Part shown: positions 55,704 through 64,000 of the stretch, in pieces
Position numbering within the stretch: the first letter of the stretch is position 1
Layout of the letters: every line of letters begins with the position of its first letter
Source of the DNA: CAYQSU01 sp964420325
GTDB taxonomy: Bacteria > Pseudomonadota > Alphaproteobacteria > Rhodospirillales > Defluviicoccaceae
Reading direction: 5' to 3'
Assembly: GCA_964420325.1 (NCBI GenBank)
Contig: CAYQSU010000007.1
Location: forward strand, 1-64,000
DNA: 64,000 bases
The notes under the pieces: model-generated
Seen by the model: only the letters and a program-made list of their open reading frames with translations
The model's database searches: none
Told to the model about the DNA's origin: nothing
Position numbers and translations under genes: made by a program

Positions 55704-57527
55704 TCAGGCGGCACGGGCCGCCCGCTTGCGCTCGTGTTCCTTGAGCAACGTCTTGCGGATGCGGATCGACTTCGGCGTCACCTCGACCAGCTCGTCCTCG
55801 TTGATGAACTCGAGGGCGTACTCGAGGGTCGTCTGGATCGGCGGCACCAGGATGATGTTCTCGTCGCTGCCGGCGGCGCGGATGTTGGTCAACTGCTTCG
55901 CCTTCAGCGGATTGACGACGAGGTCGGTGTTGCGGGAATGGATGCCGACGACCATACCTTCGTAGACCTCCGTGCCGGGCGTGATGAACAGCCGCCCCCG
56001 CTCCTGAAGATTGAACAGCGCGTAGGCGAGCGTCTTGCCCGCGGCCATGGAGACCAGCACGCCGTTCGGGCGTCCGCCGAGGTTGCCGTCGATCCTCGGC
56101 GCGTAGCGCTCGAACGCGTGATCCATGAGGCCGGTGCCCGAGGTGAGAGCGAGGAACTCGGAGCGAAATCCGATCAAACCGCGGCTGGGCACGAAATAGT
56201 CGAGCCGAACCCGACCGCGGCCGTCGGACGCCATGTCCCTGAGCTCGGCCCGGCGCTCGCCGAGCTTCTGCATCACCGGGCCCTGATGGCTGGCCTCTAC
56301 GTCGACCGAGAGAGACTCCCACGGTTCGCACGCGCGGCCGTCGATGGTCCTCAGGATCACTTCCGGGCGCGAGACGGCAAGCTCGTATCCCTCTCGGCGC
56401 ATGGTCTCGATCAGGATCGAGAGATGCAGTTCGCCGCGGCCGGAGACCTTGAACCGGTCGGCGTGCTCGGTCGGCTCGACGCGAAGTGCGACGTTGTGGA
56501 TCAGCTCCCGCTCAAGCCTCTCACGCAGGTTGCGGCTGGTCATGAACCGCCCTTCCCGCCCGCTGAAGGGCGAGTCGTTGACCCGGAAGGTCATGCTGAT
56601 GGTGGGCTCGTCGACGCGGAGCGGCGGCAACGGCTCGACGGCGTCCGGATCGCACAGCGTGTCGGAGATGTTCAGCCCCTCGATGCCGGTGACCGCAACG
56701 ATATCGCCGGCACCGGCGTCGTCCCGCTCGATGCGGTCGAGGCCGTGGAACTCCAAGATCTGCAGAACTCGCCCCCGGCGCACGCTGCCGTCGGCGGATG
56801 CGACGGCCACCGGAGCGTTGCGGCGGATCCGGCCCCGCCACACGCGGCCGATGCCGATGACGCCGACGTAGCTCGAGTAGTCGAGCGCGCTGATCTGGAG
56901 CTGCAGCGGGCCCTCCGCGTCAGCGACCGGCTCGGGGACCCGCTCGACGACGGCCTCGAACAACGGCCGCATGTCGCCGGCACGGGCAGAGGGGTCGGCC
57001 GAGGCCCAGCCTTCGAGCGCCGAGGCGTAGAGGATCGGGAAGTCGAGCTGCTCGTCAGACGCGCCGAGACGATCGAACAGCTCGAAGGTCTGGTCGACGA
57101 CCCAGCCCGGCCGCGCGCTCGGACGATCGAGCTTGTTGACCACGACGATCGGCCGAAGCCCGCGCTGCAGCGCCTTGCGGGTGACGAACGCCGTCTGCGG
57201 CATCGGTCCGTCGACGGCGTCGACGAGCAGGAGGACCGAGTCCACCATCGACAGCACCCGCTCAACCTCGCCGCCGAAGTCGGCGTGGCCCGGCGTGTCG
57301 ACGATGTTGATGCGCCAGTCGCGCCAGGTGATGGCGGTGTTCTTGGCGAGGATGGTGATCCCGCGCTCGCGCTCGAGGTCGTTGGAATCCATGACCAGAT
57401 CCGGAAGCGCGGCGTGGGAGCGGAGCGTCCCCGACTGGCGCAGGAGCTGGTCGACGAGCGTCGTCTTGCCGTGGTCGACATGGGCGACGATGGCGATGTT
57501 GCGCAGGCGGGAGACGGTTGCGGACAT
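55704..57527 (-). CDS. typA: GTP-binding translational regulator TypA/BipA
   Basis: A 607-residue ribosome-associated GTPase involved in stress and cold growth. G1 motif [14 protein letters not shown] at residues 16-29, then [30 protein letters not shown] and the BipA-specific C-terminal domain ([40 protein letters not shown]). It ends in a basic tail ([12 protein letters not shown]). Length is normal. Confidence 0.97.
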   Translation of the reverse strand: MSATVSRLRNIAIVAHVDHGKTTLVDQLLRQSGTLRSHAALPDLVMDSNDLERERGITILAKNTAITWRDWRINIVDTPGHADFGGEVERVLSMVDSVLLLVDAVDGPMPQTAFVTRKALQRGLRPIVVVNKLDRPSARPGWVVDQTFELFDRLGASDEQLDFPILYASALEGWASADPSARAGDMRPLFEAVVERVPEPVADAEGPLQLQISALDYSSYVGVIGIGRVWRGRIRRNAPVAVASADGSVRRGRVLQILEFHGLDRIERDDAGAGDIVAVTGIEGLNISDTLCDPDAVEPLPPLRVDEPTISMTFRVNDSPFSGREGRFMTSRNLRERLERELIHNVALRVEPTEHADRFKVSGRGELHLSILIETMRREGYELAVSRPEVILRTIDGRACEPWESLSVDVEASHQGPVMQKLGERRAELRDMASDGRGRVRLDYFVPSRGLIGFRSEFLALTSGTGLMDHAFERYAPRIDGNLGGRPNGVLVSMAAGKTLAYALFNLQERGRLFITPGTEVYEGMVVGIHSRNTDLVVNPLKAKQLTNIRAAGSDENIILVPPIQTTLEYALEFINEDELVEVTPKSIRIRKTLLKEHERKRAARAA

Positions 57528-57657
57528 GAGGCTCGGCTCTCTCGCCTAGCGGGCCTGCCGTCCCGCGCCGGTCTCGGGCCAGGAGGGAACGAGGTTCGAC
57601 TCAACCGCTCCGCGGCACTTGGCGGCACCCAGAATCCAACCTGTAAAGGAGAACATC

Positions 57658-57876
57658 ATGAGAGGTTATATACGTCTTTCAGAGAACATTGCTGCGGCAA
57701 CGATGCAACATCGGGTCTCGGATCGCGCCTTCCGCGTTGCGGGACCGCGCCTCGGCACCGACCTCGGGGCGCGCTTGAAAAGCCGAGCCCGATCAGGACG
57801 TAAGCACAGCCCTGCACGAGCGAGGACGCGATCCCGGCTTGAAATAATATTTCGCGTTCAACGAAATGTCCATTGA
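57658..57876 (+). CDS. Small ORF (72 residues), unknown
   Basis: The ATG at 57658 has AAAGGAG six bases upstream, a very strong site. The product starts MRGYIRLSENIAAATMQHRV and ends in a basic stretch, close to nucleic-acid-binding micro-proteins in composition. Base use is less GC-rich than the neighbours. Whether it is translated is uncertain. Confidence 0.35.
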   Translation: MRGYIRLSENIAAATMQHRVSDRAFRVAGPRLGTDLGARLKSRARSGRKHSPARARTRSRLEIIFRVQRNVH

Positions 57877-57988
57877 CTTCGCCGGAGAACACTCGCATCT
57901 GGCGTGTGGGCACCGGGGATCGGAGTGCGGCCAACACCCGATCCATCCCACCGGTGCCCACCGGTCGAAACCGAAAGGAGACACGACA

Positions 57989-58177
57989 TTGGTCAGTGGT
58001 ATCTATCGTATCGATGGGGATAATGTCGACCCGATTTTTTACCCGGTGGTGCCGGATTCGTTCATGCGCCGGCGACCGGAACGTCTGTCGATCATTCCCC
58101 TCGAGCACGCCCTTGCCCGTTGGCCGGGCGAGCTCGAGCCGAACGCGGTGACGCTGCCGGATCGCTGGAGCTTCTAA
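57989..58177 (+). CDS. Small ORF (62 residues), unknown
   Basis: It starts at a TTG at 57989 with AAAGGAG about nine bases upstream; the frame extends back to an ATG at 57866. The product (GDNVDPIFYPVVPDSFMRRR, then SIIPLEHALARWPGELEPNA and a final LPDRWSF) has coding-like codon use. No family recognised. It is the second of three consecutive small ORFs. Confidence 0.45.
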   Translation: MVSGIYRIDGDNVDPIFYPVVPDSFMRRRPERLSIIPLEHALARWPGELEPNAVTLPDRWSF

Positions 58178-58342
58178 GCGAAGCGTCGATCGCCGCAACA
58201 GCACAAGCAGAACCCGACCCGCACGCCCTCCGGGGCAGCGCCTGAGATCATGGCGTCCGGACTCTGTCCGACGAGTGCGCTCAGGCTGCGGGTCGGGTTC
58301 GATAACCGGCAGTGAACTCCCCTTTGAGCAGGAGATGGACGA

Positions 58343-58510
58343 ATGTCCCATGCGACCATGACTGACGTTCTCGACGCCGTTCGCACCGAACGGCGCGAGC
58401 CGCCCGCGCTCTCGTCGACCTCGACCGCCGGCCCCGGCAACCGGCCGAAGACGGGCTCCAAACTCGAACCCGACAGTGCCGCCAAGTCCAGGCTCAGGCG
58501 CGTCGTTTGA
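58343..58510 (+). CDS. Small ORF (55 residues), unknown
   Basis: An ATG at 58343 with AGGAGA about nine bases upstream. The product MSHATMTDVLDAVRTERREP is followed by a Ser/Pro/Lys-rich low-complexity tail ending KSRLRRVV. A perfect UUCG-capped hairpin follows 15 bases after the stop codon, which supports transcription of this region. Confidence 0.45.
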   Translation: MSHATMTDVLDAVRTERREPPALSSTSTAGPGNRPKTGSKLEPDSAAKSRLRRVV

Positions 58511-58525
58511 TGCACCACTCAGTCT

Positions 58526-58553
58526 CCGGCGGCGGTCTTCGGACCGCCGCCGG
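58526..58553. terminator. Strong UUCG-capped hairpin between small ORF and ParB-like gene
   Basis: A perfect 12-base-pair inverted repeat (CCGGCGGCGGTC and GACCGCCGCCGG) closed by the very stable TTCG loop, between two convergent genes. It lacks a T run but should be one of the strongest hairpins in the window. Confidence 0.6.
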
Positions 58554-58597
58554 TTCGACGTTGCTCAGGACGGGGTCCGGGACCGCCGGTCGAGCGC

Positions 58598-58843
58598 TCA
58601 CGATCGTCGCGCCTGAACGAGGACGGCGATGATGGTGTCTTCGCCCAGCGCCTTGCAGGCCTCGAGGCGATGCAGCCCTTCCACCAGGACGAAGCGCTGC
58701 TCGTCCCGGCGGACCCAGATGGCGGTTCTGAGGCCGTGCTCCATGATGTCGAGCGCGAGCGCCTGAACGCGCTCCCAGTCGAGGGTTTTTCGCCGCTTCA
58801 CCGGCACATAGATGTCGTCGATCCGGATCTCGATGTCCTGCAT
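58598..58843 (-). CDS. ParB/Srx-like solo domain
   Basis: An 81-residue protein. The ATG at 58843 has GCGGGAAG upstream; the longer open frame to 58972 is not domain-like. The sequence RIDDIYVPVKRRKTLDWERV, then GLRTAIWVRRDEQRFVLVEG, LHRLEACKALGEDTI is the ParB N-terminal (ParBc/Srx) fold, including the G-x-H-R-x2-A-like box GLHRLEA. There is no HTH or ParA partner. It may be a free-standing nucleotide-binding or regulatory domain. Confidence 0.8.
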   Translation of the reverse strand: MQDIEIRIDDIYVPVKRRKTLDWERVQALALDIMEHGLRTAIWVRRDEQRFVLVEGLHRLEACKALGEDTIIAVLVQARRS

Positions 58844-59058
58844 CGATGGCTTCCCGCCGCTTGAGGGGCAGCGCGTCGGCGGACGCACCCAACCTCTTGG
58901 CGCGCGGCCGCGAGCCGGCCGTTCGGATTGGCTTCGGAGCCTAGCACGGGCCTCCTCGGCGATGCCAGACACGCGCTCGCCCGCCGGTCACGCGGCTTTG
59001 CAAGCGGCGACCGGGGCTGTATCTCTGATGCGCCGGACCTCCTCCGGAGGCACGCGAG

Positions 59059-59967
59059 ATGACGGTGGTGACGCGCTTCGCCCCAAGCCCCACGGGTGAC
59101 CTGCACCTCGGGCACGCCTTTGCCGCGCTCTTCGCCCACGCGCGGGCGAGGCGCATCGGCGGCCGGTTCCTGGTCCGCATCGAGGATCTCGACGCCGACC
59201 GCTGCCGGGAGACGCTCGCCGCCCGCAATCTCGACGATCTTCGCTGGCTCGGGCTTGGCTTCGAGGAGCCCGTGGTCCGGCAGTCAGAGCGGACGCATCT
59301 CTACCGGGCCGCCCTCGACCGCCTGCACGACCTGGGCGTGACCTATCCGTGCTTCTGCAGCCGCCGCGAGATCCAGGCCGAGATCGAGGCCGCCGGCGCC
59401 GCGCCGCATGCGGCCGCCGGCGGCACCGCGGTCGTCTATCCGGGCACCTGTCGAACTCTCGACGATGCGCGCCGGCATGAACAGATGTCCGCCGGCCGGC
59501 CCTTCGCGCTCCGCCTCGACGCCCCCCGCGCCTGCCGCCTCGTCGGTGCGATCGGCTGGAACGACGAGGCACGTGGCCAGCAACACCTGGCGTTCGACCG
59601 TCTCGGCGACGTCGTCATCGCCCGCAAGGATGCCGAGGCGAGCTACCATCTCGCGGTGGTCGTCGACGACGCCGATCAGGGCGTGACCCATGTCACGCGG
59701 GGCGAGGATCTGTTCGAGGCGACTCACGTCCACCGGATGCTCTACGCGCTGCTCGGCCTGCCGGCGCCGGTCTGGCACCACCACGCGCTCGTCCGCGACG
59801 GCACCGGACGCAGGCTCGCCAAGCGTCACGGCGATGTGACCCTCCGAGCGCTCCGAGCGTCCGGGCACACGCAGGCCGACATTCTGGCGATGGCGAGGAG
59901 CGGCGCCGGCGTGCCGGCCTGCGAGGCGCGCGCGGGCACGGTCGGCCTGTGGGAGACGCTCGCCTAG
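59059..59967 (+). CDS. gluQ: Glutamyl-Q tRNA(Asp) synthetase
   Basis: A 302-residue truncated glutamyl-tRNA-synthetase paralogue that attaches Glu to queuosine-34 of tRNA-Asp. It has the HIGH-type sequence RFAPSPTGDLHLGHAFAALF, the zinc site YPCFCSRREIQAEIEAAG (Cys pair) with VVYPGTC, and the KMSK-like RRLAKRHGDV, and no anticodon-binding C-terminal domain. Its stop overlaps the stop of the convergent ABC-F gene by four bases. Confidence 0.94.
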   Translation: MTVVTRFAPSPTGDLHLGHAFAALFAHARARRIGGRFLVRIEDLDADRCRETLAARNLDDLRWLGLGFEEPVVRQSERTHLYRAALDRLHDLGVTYPCFCSRREIQAEIEAAGAAPHAAAGGTAVVYPGTCRTLDDARRHEQMSAGRPFALRLDAPRACRLVGAIGWNDEARGQQHLAFDRLGDVVIARKDAEASYHLAVVVDDADQGVTHVTRGEDLFEATHVHRMLYALLGLPAPVWHHHALVRDGTGRRLAKRHGDVTLRALRASGHTQADILAMARSGAGVPACEARAGTVGLWETLA

Positions 59968-61859
59968 GTCTCCTCCACGCTTGCCCGGTCCCAGGCTTCA
60001 TGCAGGTCGATCCACGTCGCCTCGGCGGCGGCGAGATCCCTCTCGATCCGGCCGAGGCGTTTCTGCAGGTCGACGAGCGCACCGCGGTCGCCGGCGTACA
60101 GGGCGGGATCGCTCAGAGCCTGTGCCAGCCGGGCCTTCTCGCTCTCCAATCGCTCCAGCGCCGCCTCGGCTTCGGCGAGCCTCGTCTTCAGCGGCGCCAG
60201 CGTTTGGCGTCGCACCGCCGCCCGCCGCCGCTGGTCCTTGCGGGGAGAGGCGCTCCCGCCCCGGTCGCCGTCGACCCCGTCGGCGGCGCGCTCGCCGTCG
60301 TCACGGCCGAGCAGAAGGGCCCGGTACTCCTCCATGTCGCCGGAGAAGGCAACGACCCGGCCGCCGTCCACGAGCCACAGGCGGTCGGCGGTGAGCTCGA
60401 TGACGTGGGCGTCGTGGGTAACGACGACGACAGCCCCGGCAAAGGCGTTGAGGGCCTGGATCAACGCCTCGCGCGCTTCGATGTCGAGATGGTTGGTGGG
60501 CTCGTCGAGCAGCAGAACGTGCGGCCGCTCGGAGGCCACCAGAGCCAGCAGCAGCCTCGCCTTCTCGCCGCCGGAAAGGCAGGCGATCTTCGTCAGGGCG
60601 CGCTCCTGCGAGAAGCCGAAACCGCCGAGGCGGCTCCTGAGCTCGGCCTCGGGATCGCGAGGCCGCCGCGACCGGAGCGCGTCGATCGGCGTCGCCTCCA
60701 GGTCCAGCTCGTCGGTTTGGTGTTGGGCGAAGTAGCCGATCCGAAGCCTGGCCGAGCGCCTGACGTCGCCCCCGAGCGGCGCGATTCGCCCGGCGAGCAG
60801 CTTGACCAGCGTCGACTTGCCGTTGCCGTTGGCACCCAGGAGGGCGACGCGGTCGTCGGCATCGAGGCGGAGCGAGACGTCGGTCAGCACCGGCCGGCCG
60901 TCGTAACCGGCGGAGACGCCCTCGAGGGTGATCAGCGGCGGGGCGAGCGGCTCGGGATCGGGGAGCGCGAAGCCGACGCGATCGCCATCGCCCTGCTCCG
61001 GGATCGGCTGCATGCGGGCCAGCATCTTCAGTCGCGACTGCGCCTGCCTCGCCTTGGTCGCCTTGTAGCGGAAGCGGTCGACGAAGGCCTGGATCCGCGC
61101 GCGCTCGGCCTCCTGCCGCCGGCGCGCCCGCTCGTCCTGGGCAAGCCGCAGGCTGAGAGCGCTTTCGAAGCGGTCGTAGTCGCCGGCGTAGAGGGTGAGC
61201 GTGCCCCGATCCAGATGCAGGATCTCGCCGACGACCCGGTTCAACAGGTCGCGATCGTGGCTGACCAGAAGGATCGTGCCCGGATAGTGCGCGAGATGCC
61301 GCTCGAGCCAAAGGCTCGCCTCCAGATCGAGATGGTTGGTCGGCTCGTCCAGAAGCAGGAGGTCCGGCCGGGCGAACAGGAGGCCGGCGAGGGCCACGCG
61401 CATCCGCCAGCCCCCGGAATACTCATCCAGCGGCCGCCGTTGCGCCGCCTCGGAGAAGCCGAGGCCGGCGAGGATGCGGGCCGCCCGCGCCGGCGCCTCG
61501 TGGGAGCCGATGTCGGCGAGACGGGTGTGGATCTCGGCAATGCGTCCGGGGTCCTTGGCGGTCTCGGCTTCCCGGGTCAGCCGCACGAGCTCGATGTCCG
61601 AGCCCAGCACGGTGTCGATCAGGCTCTCACCGCCTCCCGGCGCCTCCTGCCGGGTCATGCCGACCCGCCAGCGCGGGGGCCGCTCGATGCGGCCGCCGTC
61701 GGGCTCTAGCTCGCCGGCGACCAGTCTCAGAAGGGTGGTCTTGCCGGCGCCGTTGCGGCCGACGAGGCCGGCGCGGTGGCCGGCGCCGATGGCGGCGTTC
61801 GCCCGGTCGAGAAGGAGCCGCGAACCGGCCCGGAAGCTCAGGTCTGAGAGGCGCAGCAC
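59964..61859 (-). CDS. ABC-F family ATPase (Uup/YheS-like)
   Basis: A 631-residue cytoplasmic protein with two ABC domains and no membrane part. The two P-loops are GLVGRNGAGKTTLLRLVAGE near residue 32 and LLGANGNGKSTLVKLLAGR near 335; the signatures are YSGGWRMRVALAGLLF and CLSGGEKARLLLALV, with matching Walker B sequences LLLDEPTNHLDLEASLWLER and LLLDEPTNHLDIEAREAL. A linker with coiled coil (RLAQDERARRRQEAERARIQ) and a C-terminal coiled coil (TLAPLKTRLAEAEAALERLE) follow. ABC-F proteins act on ribosomes or DNA. Confidence 0.95.
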   Translation of the reverse strand: MLRLSDLSFRAGSRLLLDRANAAIGAGHRAGLVGRNGAGKTTLLRLVAGELEPDGGRIERPPRWRVGMTRQEAPGGGESLIDTVLGSDIELVRLTREAETAKDPGRIAEIHTRLADIGSHEAPARAARILAGLGFSEAAQRRPLDEYSGGWRMRVALAGLLFARPDLLLLDEPTNHLDLEASLWLERHLAHYPGTILLVSHDRDLLNRVVGEILHLDRGTLTLYAGDYDRFESALSLRLAQDERARRRQEAERARIQAFVDRFRYKATKARQAQSRLKMLARMQPIPEQGDGDRVGFALPDPEPLAPPLITLEGVSAGYDGRPVLTDVSLRLDADDRVALLGANGNGKSTLVKLLAGRIAPLGGDVRRSARLRIGYFAQHQTDELDLEATPIDALRSRRPRDPEAELRSRLGGFGFSQERALTKIACLSGGEKARLLLALVASERPHVLLLDEPTNHLDIEAREALIQALNAFAGAVVVVTHDAHVIELTADRLWLVDGGRVVAFSGDMEEYRALLLGRDDGERAADGVDGDRGGSASPRKDQRRRAAVRRQTLAPLKTRLAEAEAALERLESEKARLAQALSDPALYAGDRGALVDLQKRLGRIERDLAAAEATWIDLHEAWDRASVEET

Positions 61860-61941
61860 GGCGCCCCGTCTACCACGACCGCGCCCCCCACGGCAAAGCC
61901 CCGCCGCTCAAGCGCCGCCCTTGGACAGATCCGGGTCTGGA

Positions 61942-62553
61942 TCACGGCAACAAGGCTTCCATGCCTGAGCAGAAAACCCGAAAGCTCGTTGATCGGCTGC
62001 GGGCGACATCCATGTGCACCGCGATAAGACTCGCGGCCTCGATCTTCGGGTAATGGTCGGGGTACACGCCGCTGCGCTTGAGCCGCTGATGGAAGGCCTC
62101 CCACGTGCCCTGCACCGTGTCCGGATCGCGGAACTTCGCCTTGTTTCTGAACGGCGGGACCCGTGGAAACGCCGCGCGGACGGCGTCATCATCGCCGATG
62201 AACCACGCCTCGAGCTCTTCGATGGCAAGACGGTTGAGGACCACGAAGTCGCCGTTCGCGTCCGGCACGGATTTGGTTGCGAGCCCGGCCGCTCTGGCCA
62301 TGTCCTCCAGCCGCCGTTTCAGTTCGTGACAGTCGTCATCGTCGCGATCGACCAGAACCGCCAATTTGAGCTGTTCGCCCCTGCTAATCTGCTGAGCGTA
62401 GCCCTTGAGACGCGACGGCAGTTTCTTGAGCAGGTTGTGTTTCGATCCGTAGTTACTGATACAAAAGGTTGCCCGATCGCGAAGGATCCTTGGCAGGATG
62501 TGACGCAGGGCCTCTTCGGCGGAAGGCTCCTCCACCTGCACGTCGATCTGCAT
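61942..62553 (-). CDS. DUF4276-family protein, partner of the AAA ATPase
   Basis: A 203-residue protein whose ATG follows the ATPase stop codon after only three bases, so they form an operon. It contains LKLAVLVDRDDDDCHELKRR, an acidic DxD-type loop that resembles TOPRIM or endonuclease metal sites, and LAIEELEAWFIGDDDAVRAA, the DUF4276 pattern, with a conserved VRAAFPRVPPFRNKAKFRDP. Such ATPase-DUF4276 pairs resemble OLD-like and PARIS-like defence pairs; the function here is inferred, not shown. Confidence 0.85.
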   Translation of the reverse strand: MQIDVQVEEPSAEEALRHILPRILRDRATFCISNYGSKHNLLKKLPSRLKGYAQQISRGEQLKLAVLVDRDDDDCHELKRRLEDMARAAGLATKSVPDANGDFVVLNRLAIEELEAWFIGDDDAVRAAFPRVPPFRNKAKFRDPDTVQGTWEAFHQRLKRSGVYPDHYPKIEAASLIAVHMDVARSRSTSFRVFCSGMEALLP

Positions 62554-62556
62554 CCG

Positions 62557-63768
62557 CTACGTCCCCGCGCGCGGCAGCGGATCGCCGCCATCAACCCGCC
62601 CTTCCATCCAGAGATCGCCCAGCTTTGCCCCATGATCGAGAAATTCCCTTACTCCAGGCATTCCGGAAACACGGCGGCAGCGCGTATAGCCCTGATCGTC
62701 CCTGAACAGCATCCACACATGTTCCGGCTTCAGGGGATTGAGCAGAAACGGCGAGTGTGTGGTGATCAGGAGCTGCGCCCGCGAGGCCGCCTGAAGACAT
62801 TCCTCCGCAAGTTCCGGCAACAGCCTCGGGTGCAGATAGTTCTCCGGCTCCTCGATGCCGATGAGCTTCGGCGGTGCCGGGTCATAGAGCAGGGTGAGGT
62901 AGGCGAGCAGTTTCAGCGTGCCGTCGGAGGCGAACTTGGAGAGCACCGGCTTGGAAAACGGTGCATCCTTGAACATGAGCATCAGCCGCCCGTCGGCGAG
63001 GATCTCGGTCTCGACCTTCTCCAAACGCGGAACGCGTCGCTGCAAGGTATCGAAAATCTGCTGCAGCCGGTCCGGATGCTGCTCGCTCAGGTACTGGACC
63101 ACGTTCGGAAGATTATCGCCGGTCTGCGACAGGCGTTCCTCGGCACCGGCGACCGGATTGCCCCGTGCCGCTGATGCGGAGAGATAGGACAAATGCCAGC
63201 TCGTGATGAACTCGCGAAGGGCAATCACACGCGGGTTCTCGGCAAGCTGGCCGAGAGTGTTCACGGCGAGAACGTCCGGCCCCGAAAGCGCGCGTTCGAT
63301 GCGCTGATCGCTGCTCTCCGGCATTTCGCCGCTGACGACGCGCCCTTCGCCACGCGCATAGTCCAGGAACGCGAAAGGTCTCCCATGTCGTCCCCGACGC
63401 CATGTCAAGTACTCGCGGCTCACGACAGGCCCACGCGTCTCCTCGTCGATTTCGAGGTGGTACGTAATCACTGGTGAACTGGGCCGTTACCGATATCTGA
63501 GCGCGATGAGGATTGGGCCGTCCGCATCGCGGCTGCGGAGTTCGCGGAACCGACCTCGACGGTCCCAAGCCTTACGCAGGCCGTCGCTGAAACATTCGGC
63601 GAGAAAGGCGAACACGTCGAAGACCGTTGACTTGCCGCTGCCGTTTGCGCCGAGGAGAACGGTCAACGGTGTCAGACTGTCGAACCGAAGGTCACGCAAG
63701 GCCCGGTAGTTCTTGACCTGCAGGCCTTCGATTCGCGGGGGACCAGAAGCTGCAACCATGCCCGACAC
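62557..63768 (-). pseudogene. AAA ATPase (SMC/RecF-like) interrupted by one in-frame TAA
   Basis: The reading frame is one gene of about 403 codons broken by a single TAA at 63487-63489. The first 93 codons have the P-loop [16 protein letters not shown] (residues 38-53). After the stop, codons from 63486 on (CGG CCC AGT TCA CCA GTG ATT) continue in the same frame into [20 protein letters not shown], later [16 protein letters not shown], Walker [21 protein letters not shown] and H-loop TTHSPFLLN. No frameshift is seen. It could be a true nonsense mutation, a sequencing error, read-through, or two chains. A GTG at 63471 could restart translation. Confidence 0.85.
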
Positions 63769-63823
63769 AATGCCACACTAGCCGCAAGAACAGTGCGAAA
63801 TAAGCGGCCTAGTGTTCTGCCAG

Positions 63824-63897
63824 TGGCTGGGGTGCCTGGATTCGAACCAGGAATACTTGATCCAGAGTCAAGCGTGATACCGTTTCACCACACCCCA
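63824..63897 (-). tRNA. tRNA-Gln (anticodon CUG)
   Basis: A minus-strand cloverleaf of 74 bases. Acceptor TGGGGTG/CACCCCA, discriminator G and encoded CCA; anticodon stem CTTGA/TCAAG with loop CTCTGGA, so the anticodon is CTG, which reads CAG codons. T arm CCTGG-TTCGAAT-CCAGG. The U-A first pair is typical of glutamine tRNAs. Confidence 0.95.
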
Positions 63898-64000
63898 AGC
63901 GAATCCGGATCGCCGCGGCCCGGCGCCGGATCGGGCACGGCGGTCGTTCGGGCGAGAAGCCCCGCTTCTAGCACAGGACCCGGTTGCTGAATAGCCGGTC

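Noticed and set aside
55734..57803. 689-codon plus-strand frame opposite typA
   Set aside because: Antisense of TypA, one of the best supported genes here.
57656..58351. 231-codon minus-strand frame between typA and the ParB-like gene
   Set aside because: No ribosome site and no protein-like segments; the plus strand has three short ORFs with ribosome motifs in the same place.

Overview
This is a GC-rich chromosomal window, probably from an alphaproteobacterium, with a Rhodospirillales-like organism as the best guess. The grounds are a petABC (cytochrome bc1) operon with a Tat-type Rieske protein, a FixL/FixJ-style two-component pair, a dodecin, aerobic HemF and strong AGGAGG-type ribosome sites. 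The taxon is inference, because no rRNA gene is present. A run of 100 N (33909-34008) marks a scaffold gap, so this is a draft or metagenome-derived assembly.

Layout. 0-9.4 kb: an acyl-CoA synthetase, glgC, two exported small proteins, a peptide-type ABC importer (binding protein plus two permeases, no ATPase gene) and a short, archaeal/Thermotoga-type S-adenosylhomocysteine hydrolase. 9.4-15 kb: stress genes (universal stress protein, TolC-family protein, MsrB, Hsp20 with a likely heat-shock promoter, dodecin, PEBP) and an aberrant tRNA gene. 15.2-31.5 kb: an exopolysaccharide locus. An acyl carrier protein, acyl-CoA/ACP ligase, PLP decarboxylase, FemAB-like protein and asparagine-synthetase-like protein form a module typical of exosortase-A (XrtA/EpsH) loci. 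It is followed by a polyprenyl-phosphate sugar transferase, two GT4 glycosyltransferases, a polysaccharide deacetylase and a sulfotransferase, and faces a large secreted propeller/beta-helix protein. No exosortase gene lies in the window.

31.5-44 kb: three hemerythrin-domain proteins (one with a degenerate iron site and an FNR-type box upstream), a hexulose-phosphate-synthase-family enzyme, an MscS channel broken by the assembly gap, a DJ-1/PfpI protein, a CoA transferase, a PhyH-type dioxygenase, and a sensor kinase/response regulator pair followed by a solo receiver. The recurring theme is oxygen and redox sensing. 44-53 kb: GDPD, cupin, a 30-residue membrane protein with a perfect CRP operator upstream, a CRP-like regulator, a bifunctional aldolase/dehydrogenase, a monohaem cytochrome, petABC, trmL and hemF.

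53-64 kb: an unknown 461-residue protein, a YkgJ zinc/iron-cluster protein, TypA/BipA, a row of tiny ORFs ending in a UUCG hairpin, a ParB-like solo domain, glutamyl-Q tRNA(Asp) synthetase, an ABC-F ATPase, and an AAA ATPase/DUF4276 pair. The ATPase frame is cut by one in-frame TAA. A tRNA-Gln(CUG) closes the window.

The most unusual items are the XrtA-like locus with an asparagine synthetase whose glutaminase domain looks dead, the nonsense-interrupted ATPase of the DUF4276 pair, the non-canonical tRNA, and the CRP-site/micro-protein unit.
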